From the NCBI RefSeq assembly GCF_042658365.1, contig NZ_JBHSQC010000015.1: DNA of 64,000 nucleotides. One strand, given 5' to 3'. Source of the DNA: Carnobacterium_A antarcticum (GTDB taxonomy: Bacteria > Bacillota > Bacilli > Lactobacillales > Carnobacteriaceae). Positions 1-7,430 of the stretch are shown here, in pieces (positions within the stretch are counted from its first letter, which is position 1; every line of letters starts with the position of its first letter). The position numbers and the translations under genes were made by a program. The notes beneath the pieces were generated by a model. The model made no database searches, was not told where the DNA came from, and was given only the letters and a program-made list of their open reading frames with translations.

Positions 1-1547
1 CCGTATTCTTCCAACATGATTTTTTGTGCATCGAGCATATTTTGCCAGCGGGCATTTGGATCATTAGCGTTTACCGTTTCAGCATCATTCAATAACTGAT
101 CGACCTTTTCGTTTTTGTAAGGTCCGTTATTAAATGTGGTTTCACTATTTAGGATATCAAGTAAGTTGATAGCATCGGGTAAAATGGCGCCCCAACCGCC
201 TAAAATGATATCGAAATCACCAGATTGTCCTTTTTCAATTCGATTGTTTTTGGGTATGTTGACCAAATTTATTTTCAAGCCATCAAAGTTATTTTGCAAT
301 TCGCCTTGAATATACTGTGAAACCACTTTACTCGTTTCATCGTCATCAGCGATTAAATCAATTTCTATCTTGTCCATATTTAATTCTTCTTTAGCTGCCT
401 CAAACAGCTCTTTAGCTTTTTCAGGATCGTAGGTTAGGAAATCGCCGGCATCATCTGCAAAATCATTTCCGGTATCGGCATTGCTGACAAAATCATGCGG
501 CACAAAAGCAGCAGCCGCAATCGAGCCATTGCCTAAAATAGTAGAAGCTAATTCGTTGCGATCCAAGATCAGCGAAAAAGCAGCCCTTAAATCAGCGTTA
601 GAAAAAATAGGGTTGTCCGTATAATTGAATTCTAAAAAATTAGTACGAGCTTCGGGCTCTACTACATAAGCTTCGTGGCTTGTATATTGTTTAGCTGTTT
701 CACCTGAAAGGATAGCATCATCTAACTGCCCCGATTCAAATAAATTTAAGGCAGTAGAAACCTCTTTGATGACTTGAACCGAGATACTGTCCAAAATAAT
801 GTTATCTGCATCCCAGTATTGATCATTTTTTTCATATTTCCAAGATTGATTGGTACCGTTCCACCCGGTTAGAGTAAAAGGCCCGTTGTAAAGCGTTGTT
901 TCACTACTGGTTCCGTAACGCTCTCCCATCTCTTCTACAAAAGCTTGGTTCTGCGGGAAAAACGGCAGGAAAGCCATTTCTCCGAGGAAGTAAGATACCG
1001 GACCAATCAAATGCACTTCTAATTCATGGTCACCGGTAGCTTCGATACCTAGCGTTTCTGGCTCCATTTCACCATTGATGATCGCTTCGGCGTTGACGAT
1101 GGAAGTGAACATATATGAATAAGGAGCGGCTTTGTCAGGATTGACCGCTTGTTGCCAAGCATACACAAAGTCATGCGCCGTTACCGGATCGCCATTTGAC
1201 CATTTGGCATCTTCTCTTAACTTGAAATGATACGTTAAGCCATCTTCTGAGACGGTTGTTTCTTCAGCAAGCGCCGGCTCTGGTTGATTGTTTTCATCCA
1301 AACGATAAAGGCCTTCTAAATATTGACTCATAGCCGTGTTGGTTCCAATATCGGACACCAGTAAAGTATCTCCGGTAGAAAGCTCATTCAGTACACCGAC
1401 TGAAATTGTTTGTTCTGCTGCATGGGCAGCTTCTTCATCAGTGGTTGAAGAGGTTGCTGACTGATTTTCTGTTCCTCCGCAAGCGGTCAAAAAAGCAGCT
1501 AACACTGTGAGAGAAAAAAGGAAGTGATTTTTTTTGAATTTTTTCAT
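1..1547 (-). CDS. Oligopeptide ABC transporter substrate-binding lipoprotein (OppA-like), 3' end outside window
   Basis: Captures peptides at the outer face of the membrane for an Opp-type ABC importer. About 515 residues are visible, and the C-terminus lies beyond the left edge (family length is about 540-560, so perhaps 30-40 residues are missing). A lysine-rich start and hydrophobic segment lead to a lipobox with the lipidated Cys at residue 23 (LTAC), followed by a Ser/Thr/Glu-rich linker. The body reads as SBP family 5: residues such as YEGLYRLDE, KWSNGDPVTAHDFVYAW and YNGPFTLTGW are typical of OppA/DppE. The start is fixed by AGGGGG at 1554-1559, seven bases upstream of the ATG. No transporter permease or ATPase gene is visible, so it is either the end of an operon running left or an orphan binding protein. 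Peptide-binding role is confident; substrate range is unknown. Confidence 0.93.
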   Translation of the reverse strand, partial: MKKFKKNHFLFSLTVLAAFLTACGGTENQSATSSTTDEEAAHAAEQTISVGVLNELSTGDTLLVSDIGTNTAMSQYLEGLYRLDENNQPEPALAEETTVSEDGLTYHFKLREDAKWSNGDPVTAHDFVYAWQQAVNPDKAAPYSYMFTSIVNAEAIINGEMEPETLGIEATGDHELEVHLIGPVSYFLGEMAFLPFFPQNQAFVEEMGERYGTSSETTLYNGPFTLTGWNGTNQSWKYEKNDQYWDADNIILDSISVQVIKEVSTALNLFESGQLDDAILSGETAKQYTSHEAYVVEPEARTNFLEFNYTDNPIFSNADLRAAFSLILDRNELASTILGNGSIAAAAFVPHDFVSNADTGNDFADDAGDFLTYDPEKAKELFEAAKEELNMDKIEIDLIADDDETSKVVSQYIQGELQNNFDGLKINLVNIPKNNRIEKGQSGDFDIILGGWGAILPDAINLLDILNSETTFNNGPYKNEKVDQLLNDAETVNANDPNARWQNMLDAQKIMLEEY

Positions 1548-1954
1548 GTTGAAGCCCCCTAAAAATAAAAGTAGCTTTATCTTAACACTATTATGTCAAT
1601 AAATTAACCTTTTTATTATCTTTTTTTAATAAAAGTCGGTAATACAAATAACAGAAGCTAATGTTAAAAACTTATGTCTCATTCAAAGTTAGAGAGAGAA
1701 CCAGGCTTCAAGATACTTATTATTAGGCGCTATGAAAAAAAGAAAGTATACTTAGCTTACAGAGCCAAGAGGGAAATAAATTTGGTGAAGGACCATAAAG
1801 ATCTTTATTTGTTCAATCTCGAAGCTGCAGCTTTTTCAACTTTCAAAAGACACTGAAGCCAATCTGCTGTTACTGGAAATACAAATTTATTGTAAGCAGT
1901 AAGAAAATTTGGGTAGTGAATCGAACAAGAGGGTTCAAGAAAGGGGAAGAGGAA
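1548..1954. other. Intergenic region between oppA-like and LapA-like genes
   Basis: About 400 bases with no gene I can defend. On the minus strand a perfect TTGACA (complement of 1594-1599) lies upstream of the oppA-like gene, but no good -10 sits at the right distance. A 60-codon open frame at 1674-1856 has no ribosome binding site and no recognisable sequence, and I do not call it. Confidence 0.5.
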
Positions 1955-2476
1955 ATGGGCGCGATTATAGGGATAGTGTTGCTTTTATTGGCAATAGGGG
2001 TTATTGCTTTGAATATGAACCCGCTAGTACCGATCAGTTTATGGTTTACGTCAGTCACTTTGCCAGTTTGGACGGTCATCGCAGGAGCTTTAGTTTTAGG
2101 GCTTTTAATTGCTTGGCTTTTGGCACTCTCAAAAGGAACTAAGAATAGAGAAAAAAAGAAAGAACAAGAAGATAAACTAAGAGTTGCAGACCTATCAAAA
2201 AAAGAAGCGGTCGATCAAGCTAAACAAGACTCTGAAGCACAGCTGATACAAAAAAATGCTGAAATTGAAGGATTAAAAAAACAAGTCAGCAGTCTTGAAG
2301 AAGAGATGAATAAACATCTAGCGACTACAGACATACAAAGCGAGCAGAAAACTTCAACCACAAAACTTGCAGAAGCTGATGTTGATCAACAAGAGTTAAA
2401 AAGCGAAAACGTAACCGATAGTATCCGGATAGAGCCTGATACAAAACAAACAAGAACGAGTAAGAATAAGAGATAA
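1955..2476 (+). CDS. LapA-domain (DUF1049-like) small membrane protein with charged cytoplasmic tail
   Basis: A 173-residue protein with two hydrophobic segments (about residues 3-20 and 37-58) separated by the short polar turn seen in LapA/DUF1049 proteins, then a long Lys/Glu/Gln-rich tail that should form a coiled coil (about 65-125) and a polar C-terminus. An upstream in-frame start exists 39 bases earlier, but the ATG at 1955 follows a GGGGAAGAGGAA ribosome binding site directly, so the shorter form is preferred. In proteobacteria LapA acts with LapB in lipopolysaccharide control. In Gram-positives the role is unknown, and the two-helix-plus-coil layout suggests a membrane-anchored scaffold. 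Single gene, closed by a strong hairpin terminator. Confidence 0.7.
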   Translation: MGAIIGIVLLLLAIGVIALNMNPLVPISLWFTSVTLPVWTVIAGALVLGLLIAWLLALSKGTKNREKKKEQEDKLRVADLSKKEAVDQAKQDSEAQLIQKNAEIEGLKKQVSSLEEEMNKHLATTDIQSEQKTSTTKLAEADVDQQELKSENVTDSIRIEPDTKQTRTSKNKR

Positions 2477-2495
2477 TGTACGATGATCAATCTAT

Positions 2496-2543
2496 AAAAG
2501 CTAAAGACCAGTGGAAGTTTGTCTCACTGGTCTTTAGCTTTTT
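2496..2543 (+). terminator. Intrinsic terminator, probably bidirectional
   Basis: An 18-bp stem (AAAAGCTAAAGACCAGTG pairing with 2525-2542) around an 11-base loop, with T-rich ends on both strands. It separates the LapA-like gene from the convergent ECF gene. Confidence 0.9.
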
Positions 2544-2563
2544 AGGTATTTAAAGTACATATT

Positions 2564-3049
2564 TTAATTCTTTATTACCTTTTTTCCAAGGCTTTTTTCT
2601 AATAAAATAGCTCCGATAGCGCCTACGATTCCTTGCACCAAATTACCTGGAATAGATGCGATGGCTCCCCCGATGCCATACATCAAGTAACTAACGATAA
2701 AGTAACCGAAAACCATGAAAAGACCTGCAGGAAGAGTCGCAAAAGCTGGTTTCTGATAACCTGTTTTTTTGAAGATCCACCCGCAAATAAATCCTTCTAA
2801 CCCTTTCACAATAAAGGTGAAAGGTGCATAGTAAGCATACCCGGTCAAAATATCAGCCAGTGCGCTTCCAAAACCACCGACAAAAAAGCCCGCTTTTTTA
2901 CCTAAAAACATACCAGTAAAAAGCAAAACCATGTCGCCTAAGTTAATGTAGCCATTCAGTGTTGGTATTCGGATAATCATCGTCATAATAACCGTTAAGG
3001 CCATCAATAATGCAAATAGCGTAATTTCTTTAGTTGTAATTTTTCTCAT
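2564..3049 (-). CDS. ECF transporter S component
   Basis: A 161-residue integral membrane protein with five to six hydrophobic segments. Its N-terminus (KEITLFALLMALTVI) and the glycine-rich LGDMVLLFTGMFLGKKAGFFVGG segment, given here only as a family hint, are typical of substrate-binding S components of group II ECF importers (BioY/RibU/PdxU2-type ECF_trnsprt). It would capture a vitamin or similar cofactor and dock on the shared EcfA-EcfA'-EcfT module, which is not encoded here. The start at 3049 is chosen because GGGTGA lies five bases upstream and because a promoter (-35 ATGACA, -10 TATGAT) occupies the longer open frame that reaches to 3148. No riboswitch is recognisable in the very short leader, so the substrate cannot be inferred. 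Confidence 0.82.
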   Translation of the reverse strand: MRKITTKEITLFALLMALTVIMTMIIRIPTLNGYINLGDMVLLFTGMFLGKKAGFFVGGFGSALADILTGYAYYAPFTFIVKGLEGFICGWIFKKTGYQKPAFATLPAGLFMVFGYFIVSYLMYGIGGAIASIPGNLVQGIVGAIGAILLEKSLGKKVIKN

Positions 3050-3080
3050 CATCTTCACCCTTTTTTTTAACAATACACTT

Positions 3081-3109
3081 ATCATAGCGGTTTTCATTAC
3101 GCTTGTCAT
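3081..3109 (-). promoter_or_regulatory. Promoter of the ECF S-component gene
   Basis: On the minus strand ATGACA (complement of 3104-3109), a 17-base spacer and TATGAT (complement of 3081-3086). It lies about 30 bases before the chosen ATG, inside the longer open frame. Confidence 0.7.
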
Positions 3110-3200
3110 ATATTTTTTAAAAAATATTTTATAATTAAATGAATTCATGTATCAAAAGAGGGGATTCCTTCGATCAGCCGGCTTTTAAAGAGAAACTGAA

Positions 3201-3851
3201 TTACCATTTAATGTTCTCCAGTAGTTCTTTCAATACATGTTCATTATCTGGATCAAGGCCCCAATGATGGATTTCTGCCCTTATGTCTTTTAAGGTACCA
3301 AATTCTCTAACGAAACCATTCAAACGTGCAGCAATAGTTGAATCGACAAAAGCCTTGTCGCTTGGAAAAAGAGGTAGAAGAGAGTCCATTGCTTTCGAAA
3401 AACGTCTCAAAAAATACTTTTGATGGCGATGCTCAGCACAATAAAAAACAGTGTAGGGTTGAAATTCTGTTTGGATTTCTTTTCCTAAAATTTGCTCTTG
3501 TTCGGTTTTGATTTGGTAGGCAATCCTTTTTTGCTCTTCACTATGATAGAGCAAAAGCGAAATGTATTGACGTTCCTTGTAAAAACGGTCTTTTGCTGCA
3601 TCATGATTTTGCCAAAAAACCGTTAAAATTTCTTCATAAGAAAGGATTTCAGGATCAAATTCTATTTCAAGAGTTTCTGTATGGTCTCCAATCGTTCGAT
3701 AAGTTGGATCAGTTGTCGTGCCGCCAGCATAGCCGACGCGTGTTCGGATAACACCAGGCAGTTGGCCAAAGCGGCTGTCTGGTCCCCAAAAACAACCCAT
3801 GCCCAAAGTTGCTCGTTCGATCGTAGCAGCTTGTCTGTTTAGTTCAGTCAT
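3201..3851 (-). CDS. msrA: Peptide-methionine (S)-S-oxide reductase MsrA
   Basis: Reduces methionine-S-sulfoxide in oxidised proteins, using thioredoxin or a similar reductant. The 216-residue protein has the catalytic GCFWG motif at residues 19-23 (Cys20), followed by GYAGG and GDHTETLEIEFDP, all conserved in MsrA. The usual Glu after GCFWG is replaced (GCFWGPDSRFG), and AEDYHQ appears as AEHRHQ, placing it in a divergent MsrA clade. There is a C-terminal extension past residue 160, and no obvious resolving Cys pair at the C-terminus. AAAGGAG ten bases upstream supports the start. Transcribed alone behind a leader that contains a terminator-like hairpin (3933-3973), which suggests attenuation. 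Confidence 0.92.
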   Translation of the reverse strand: MTELNRQAATIERATLGMGCFWGPDSRFGQLPGVIRTRVGYAGGTTTDPTYRTIGDHTETLEIEFDPEILSYEEILTVFWQNHDAAKDRFYKERQYISLLLYHSEEQKRIAYQIKTEQEQILGKEIQTEFQPYTVFYCAEHRHQKYFLRRFSKAMDSLLPLFPSDKAFVDSTIAARLNGFVREFGTLKDIRAEIHHWGLDPDNEHVLKELLENIKW

Positions 3852-3932
3852 ATCTATTCTCCTTTGGGTTTTATTTAAATGATTCCACTAGTGGTGCAAA
3901 AAAGCAGACTGATTTCTCTGCGAAAAATAAAA

Positions 3933-3973
3933 AGTCCTCTCTAATGGATGATTCAAGACCACTCTAAAGGACT
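3933..3973 (-). terminator. Terminator-like hairpin in the msrA leader (possible attenuator)
   Basis: On the minus strand AGTCCT and further imperfect pairs close with AGGACT, followed immediately by TTTTTATTTTT. It lies between a plausible promoter (3987-4014) and the msrA start, so it would stop most leader transcripts unless an alternative fold forms. Confidence 0.55.
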
Positions 3974-3986
3974 GGATTTATAGACA

Positions 3987-4014
3987 AGTATCATTTAAAA
4001 TGTCTTTTTGTAAA
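3987..4014 (-). promoter_or_regulatory. Candidate promoter of msrA
   Basis: Minus strand TTTACA (complement of 4009-4014), a 16-base spacer and GATACT (complement of 3987-3992). It gives a leader of about 130 bases before msrA. Confidence 0.5.
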
Positions 4015-4159
4015 CAAATTGAACCAGCAGTTGATCATCTGTGCTTTTCGGCTGAGGCCGAAAAACTCCGATTATGCAGCATCATTTTTAATGCACCACT
4101 AGTTAAACGACCCCTATTGTTTATTCAGCATAACAGAAAAAAAGCAAGTCGTCAGCTCA

Positions 4160-4188
4160 TTGACTTGGAAGGGTTTACTTTGTATACT
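4160..4188 (+). promoter_or_regulatory. Promoter of the VOC gene at 4309
   Basis: TTGACT (4160-4165), a 17-base spacer and TATACT (4183-4188): 5/6 matches in each box. The leader would be about 115 bases. Confidence 0.75.
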
Positions 4189-4308
4189 GTGCTTATTAAA
4201 GGCTTCGGTTCAGTCGTTATAAAAGAGCTGATAAGCAGAGTATCTATTAGAAACGCAAACGAAATAAGCAGCAGTTCACACAAAAACTAATAAAGGATGG
4301 AATCCATT

Positions 4309-4689
4309 ATGAAAATAGAACACTTGGCTCTATGGGTAAAAGATTTGGAAGCAGCAAAAATATTTTATGAAACTTATTTTGAAGCACAATCAAATGAGTT
4401 GTATCATAATCCTATAAAAAAATTTAAGTCTTATTTCCTTACGTTTAAAGAAGGGGCTCGTTTAGAAATCATGGAGCGGGAAGACGTGAACCAACAGTCA
4501 TCAACAGAAATTTTAGGCTGGGCACATATCGCTTTTTCTGTCGGAAGCAAAGAAAAAGTAGATGAATTGACCAATAAGCTAATCAGCGATGGTTATACAT
4601 GTACAAGCCAACCACGACTGACAGGCGACGGTTATTATGAGAGCGTAATAGAAGATCCAGAAAAAAATCTGATTGAAATAACGGTTTAA
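4309..4689 (+). CDS. VOC-family (glyoxalase/bleomycin-resistance fold) protein
   Basis: A 126-residue single-domain protein with two beta-alpha-beta-beta-beta halves. The first begins MKIEHLALWVKDLEAAKIFYE and the second near GWAHIAFSVGSKEKVDEL; the closing VIEDPEKNLIEI matches the DPdGN-IEl signature. Metal-ligand candidates are His5, Glu residues near 56 and the C-terminal Glu123, and His in GWAHIAF. Such proteins are lyases, dioxygenases or resistance proteins, and the substrate cannot be deduced. The ATG at 4309 is chosen over one at 4297 because AAGGATGG ends eight bases before it, while the earlier ATG is part of that site. Monocistronic, with its own promoter and terminator. Confidence 0.8.
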   Translation: MKIEHLALWVKDLEAAKIFYETYFEAQSNELYHNPIKKFKSYFLTFKEGARLEIMEREDVNQQSSTEILGWAHIAFSVGSKEKVDELTNKLISDGYTCTSQPRLTGDGYYESVIEDPEKNLIEITV

Positions 4690-4779
4690 TAACTTTCGAA
4701 ACAGGTGCAGTCTTCAAGCAAGATGGCCTAAAGACTGAGACAATATCAGTAAAAACTAATTCAACCTTGCATAACAACA

Positions 4780-4824
4780 AAAGAATCATATCACTCCAGT
4801 ATTCTAGGAGGGTATGATTCTTTT
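4780..4824 (+). terminator. Intrinsic terminator, probably bidirectional
   Basis: AAAGAATCATA pairs with TATGATTCTTT across a 22-base loop, followed by TTTTATTT. It lies between the VOC gene and the convergent HAAS-domain gene. Confidence 0.75.
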
Positions 4825-4853
4825 ATTTGAACCGATTTTGTGGAATTTATCTG

Positions 4854-5840
4854 TTATTTTCTGCGTCTTAATGAGCCGAGGCTTTCGGATGCGGCAGCAA
4901 AAACAGCAAAGAGTATACCGACAATCGGAAAGATGATCCAAGCTGTTCCCCAAGTGTTAAAAAGGAAGCCGGATATAACGTAAACTGCCGCAGCAAGAGG
5001 AAAAACAATACTTGCTACAGTATCAATCAATTTCTCAGCAGCCACTTTTTTAGGGGCATAGGATCCAATAGCCAACAGTTTATGATAAGTTGCATGAATA
5101 ATCCCAGAAAATACGAACAGGAAAACACCCACAGCAACGAAGCTAAGCAAAAAGATAACCGACCAATAATTATCGTAGCCTAATAATACAATCGACAACA
5201 ACAGAACGATAGGAGCGATAATACAAAGAACGACTCCTGAAGCAATTGCTTTGGCAAATTGCGGTTTAAAGTTTTTCAGTTCACTGTTTAATTCTGAACG
5301 AGTAGTTGAGTCAATTGAAATCGTTCGATCTGTCAGTTCATATTGCTGTTCTTTTATTCCAAAAATAACAAACAAACCAACAGCAAGTGCAATAAATAAG
5401 AATAGCGGAATGAGAGAGAAAATAATCAGCGTATCCTCCGCTGCATGATTGATGAACGGTAAAAAGCTTGAAACTTCTTGAACCAGCAGCATAATAGCAG
5501 GGGCTAGAATACAAAGGAACACTCCAGCTGCGATACCTAAACTGAATTTTGCGCGGTGAGATAAATAGTCTTCAACTTCTTCATGAGATAAGAATACGGT
5601 ATGGTTATTTTCTTCATCTTGGTCATCTGTCTCCAAATTGTAAGCTTCAATGATTTCGTCAATATTGCCAAATTCAGCTAAAACCGTTCCGATAGCTTCA
5701 TTCTCACTGCGATTTTCTGCTTTCAATTGATTGTATTTTTCTTCCATATTGAGCAGCATATCTTCTTTAAGTCTGAACATTTCTGGAGTTTGCGGCAAGT
5801 TTATAAAAATCGAGTCAACATAATTTACAATCGTATCCAT
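4854..5840 (-). CDS. HAAS-domain (permease prefix domain 1) multi-pass membrane protein
   Basis: A 328-residue protein. The first ~75 residues are a helical, charged segment with the pattern of the HAAS/permease-prefix domain (INLPQTPEMFRLKEDMLLNM, then a short acidic linker). The rest contains about six hydrophobic helices in three pairs. HAAS proteins are almost always encoded immediately after a PadR regulator, as here: the PadR stop TAA and this ATG share one base (TAATG), so translation is probably coupled. AAGGAGGAG lies nine bases before the ATG at 5840, which favours it over the upstream in-frame start. Function in the family is unclear; an envelope-stress or antibiotic-responsive accessory role is often proposed. 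Confidence 0.83.
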   Translation of the reverse strand: MDTIVNYVDSIFINLPQTPEMFRLKEDMLLNMEEKYNQLKAENRSENEAIGTVLAEFGNIDEIIEAYNLETDDQDEENNHTVFLSHEEVEDYLSHRAKFSLGIAAGVFLCILAPAIMLLVQEVSSFLPFINHAAEDTLIIFSLIPLFLFIALAVGLFVIFGIKEQQYELTDRTISIDSTTRSELNSELKNFKPQFAKAIASGVVLCIIAPIVLLLSIVLLGYDNYWSVIFLLSFVAVGVFLFVFSGIIHATYHKLLAIGSYAPKKVAAEKLIDTVASIVFPLAAAVYVISGFLFNTWGTAWIIFPIVGILFAVFAAASESLGSLRRRK

Positions 5841-6172
5841 TAGCGGTTCTCCTCCTTGATAAACTGGTCGATGATGTCTTTTGTTTCCTTCCATTCCGTT
5901 ACTTTATCAAAATACGTTTGTTTGCCTAAGGGAGTGAGGGTGTAATAGGTCCGTTGTTTGCCGTACGTTTCAGTACTGGAATAAGCTTGAATCAATTTTT
6001 GTTTTTCTAAACGATTAAACGCAGAATATAATGTCGTCTCTTTCATCACATAAGCTCCGCCGGTTATTTCTTTAATGGTATTTGAGATTTGATAACCATA
6101 AGAATCCCCTTTCATTAAAATGGACAAAATAATTAAACTATTAAAGCCGCGCATGACATCACTTGATATCAA
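5840..6172 (-). CDS. PadR family transcriptional regulator
   Basis: A 110-residue winged-helix protein with the full PadR pattern: LIILSILMKGDSYGYQI, then a recognition region TLYSAFNRLEKQKLI, the wing with YGKQRTYYTLTPLGK, and a C-terminal dimer helix. Start is TTG at 6172, five bases after GAGGGGATC; the next in-frame ATG is 18 bases further and poorly placed. It should repress its own operon with the HAAS gene. A 10-bp inverted repeat flanking the -10 box upstream (6199-6232) is the likely operator. Confidence 0.93.
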   Translation of the reverse strand: MISSDVMRGFNSLIILSILMKGDSYGYQISNTIKEITGGAYVMKETTLYSAFNRLEKQKLIQAYSSTETYGKQRTYYTLTPLGKQTYFDKVTEWKETKDIIDQFIKEENR

Positions 6173-6198
6173 ATTGATCCCCTCTTTTACTTCATCTA

Positions 6199-6240
6199 TC
6201 GTAGTAATTAAAGTATACTCTATTTACTACGACAGGTAAA
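6199..6240 (-). promoter_or_regulatory. Promoter and probable PadR operator of the padR-HAAS operon
   Basis: Minus strand: TTTACC (-35, complement of 6235-6240), a 17-base spacer and TATACT (-10, complement of 6212-6217). TCGTAGTAA/TTTACTACGA form an inverted repeat at 6199-6208 and 6223-6232, so the -10 box sits between the arms. That placement fits autorepression. Confidence 0.7.
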
Positions 6241-6261
6241 GTAAAATGACCAGCAGAAAAC

Positions 6262-6323
6262 TATAAAAAAGAAAACAACAGCCAACAGAAAAGGAAATCC
6301 GATTCTTGATTAGGCTGTTGTTT
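6262..6323 (-). terminator. Intrinsic terminator of the potassium channel gene
   Basis: On the minus strand AAACAACAGCC pairs with GGCTGTTGTTT (complement of 6273-6283) over a 29-base loop, followed by TCTTTTTTATAG. Confidence 0.8.
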
Positions 6324-6347
6324 ATTTCTGGATGGAAAGCTTGATGT

Positions 6348-7148
6348 TTACAGTAATTTTTTTCCGCAATGAGGACAATACTGGATGGAGTTTGGTTCCT
6401 GCACAGTGGTAAGCTGCTCAACAAATCCAGCAGACAAAATACCAGTGGGAATAGCAACCATTCCTACTCCTAAAAAAGTAATAACAATGCCAAATAATTT
6501 TCCGGCTAAAGTGATCGGATAGATATCTCCATATCCAACTGTCAGCAATGAAGAGGCAGCCCACCAAAAGCCTGAAAAAGCGTTAGTGAATACATCCGGC
6601 TGGGCTGCATGTTCAAAGTTATACATCACTAATGAAGCAGCGGTCATTAAAACAAAAATAATAAAAACAGATGAAATCAATTGTTGTTTTTTATTTTTAA
6701 GGACATCTGTAATAACATTGAGCGAATCATAGTATTGGTTGATTCGAAATAGTCGTAAAATTCGGACGACTCGGAATATCCGAAAGGCTACAGCGCCATC
6801 TGGGAAAAAGAACGGCAGGTAAAAAGGGAAAAAAGATAAAAAATCAACAAGACCTGTAAAAGAAAAGGCATACTTGAAGATAGCTCTGCTTTTTGAAGTA
6901 TTTGGATAAAGATAGTTAGCCGTCCATATTCTTAGTCCATACTCAATGGTAAACAGTATAACCGTTGCCATTTCAACCGTATGAATGATACCAGCATAAT
7001 CTATGGAACTATCGAAAGTAGAATAAATAGTGAGGACTAAGTTTGCTGAAATGGCTGTAACGATCGTAAAATCAAATATTCTGCTTAAAATATCCGTATC
7101 GCGCCCAATTTGAATAATTTCAAAAATCCTTTTTTTCTTCATCTTCAA
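6348..7148 (-). CDS. Voltage-gated potassium channel (Kv-like, six TM segments)
   Basis: A 266-residue K+ channel. Segments S1-S4 occupy about residues 25-140, with a clear voltage sensor in which Arg recurs every third position (R123, R126, R129, R132, R135). S5 lies near 158-177, the pore helix near 190-202, the selectivity filter TVGYGD at 203-208 and S6 at about 217-242. The short C-terminus ends in CPHCGKKL (CxxC at 258-261), half a zinc ribbon, instead of an RCK/TrkA-N domain. Four subunits would be needed for a channel, and the CxxC pairs might bind metal between subunits (inference). GAGGTAAT precedes the ATG. Monocistronic with its own terminator. Confidence 0.93.
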   Translation of the reverse strand: MKMKKKRIFEIIQIGRDTDILSRIFDFTIVTAISANLVLTIYSTFDSSIDYAGIIHTVEMATVILFTIEYGLRIWTANYLYPNTSKSRAIFKYAFSFTGLVDFLSFFPFYLPFFFPDGAVAFRIFRVVRILRLFRINQYYDSLNVITDVLKNKKQQLISSVFIIFVLMTAASLVMYNFEHAAQPDVFTNAFSGFWWAASSLLTVGYGDIYPITLAGKLFGIVITFLGVGMVAIPTGILSAGFVEQLTTVQEPNSIQYCPHCGKKLL

Positions 7149-7265
7149 TTACCTCGTTTTCACTGATTTTATTAAAAACATACGTCAAGCTTTATTATAA
7201 TTCGTCTGCTAGTGATTATGCTATATATAAACGGTTTTTTATAGAAAATAGAATAATTAAGTAAA

Positions 7266-7315
7266 AATAGATACCTTACTATTCTAACCATCTTTAGAAT
7301 AGCAGGGTATCTATT
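7266..7315 (-). terminator. Intrinsic terminator downstream of the SDR gene
   Basis: A long hairpin: AATAGATACC pairs with GGTATCTATT, and ACTATTCTAA with TTAGAATAG inside it. On the minus strand the T-run TTTTTAC follows. Confidence 0.75.
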
Positions 7316-7325
7316 GGTTTACAGT

Positions 7326-7422
7326 GGTTCTATCATTTTTGGTGTTGGTAAGTGAAATGATTGGATTCTACAACCTTGAAATCCCAACCCTCAGAGACGC
7401 TAACACGATTTGACAAAGAGCC
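7326..7422 (-). repeat. Dispersed structured repeat, copy A (short form)
   Basis: 97 bp whose minus strand matches both ends of the element at 27017-27221: GGCTCTTTGTCAAATCGTGTT at one end (copy B differs at one base in this stretch) and TTTCAAG, GTTGTAG, TTCACTTACC, ACACC and AAAATGATAGAACC at the other. The central ~105 bp hairpin part present in copy B is missing. It lies between the SDR stop and its terminator. Not recognised as a known element. Confidence 0.75.
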
Positions 7423-7430
7423 GTTATAGT

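Larger units (their letters stand above)
3852..4308. other. Intergenic region between msrA and VOC gene
   Basis: Holds the divergent promoters of msrA and the VOC gene, the msrA attenuator-like hairpin and a perfect 8-bp hairpin TTTTCGGC-TGAG-GCCGAAAA (4045-4064). The 12-mer ACTAGTGGTGCA near 3888 recurs inverted near 4092. A 96-codon open frame (4000-4290) overlaps both promoters, has no ribosome binding site and is not called. Confidence 0.5.

Noticed and set aside
1674..1856. 60-codon plus-strand open frame
   Set aside because: No ribosome binding site, no recognisable pattern, and it ends before the LapA-like gene without coupling.
2990..3148. Longer N-terminus and riboswitch for the ECF S-component
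   Set aside because: The extension is the promoter region, and the leader is too short for a known riboswitch.
3850..4014. T-box or SAM riboswitch before msrA
   Set aside because: The AGGGTGGNACCGCG T-box sequence and the SAM-I core are both absent.
4000..4290. 96-codon plus-strand open frame between msrA and the VOC gene
   Set aside because: Overlaps the msrA promoter, the VOC promoter and a perfect hairpin, has no ribosome binding site and no family resemblance.
6227..6457. 76-codon minus-strand open frame at the end of the channel gene
   Set aside because: It runs through the terminator and overlaps the channel in another frame.
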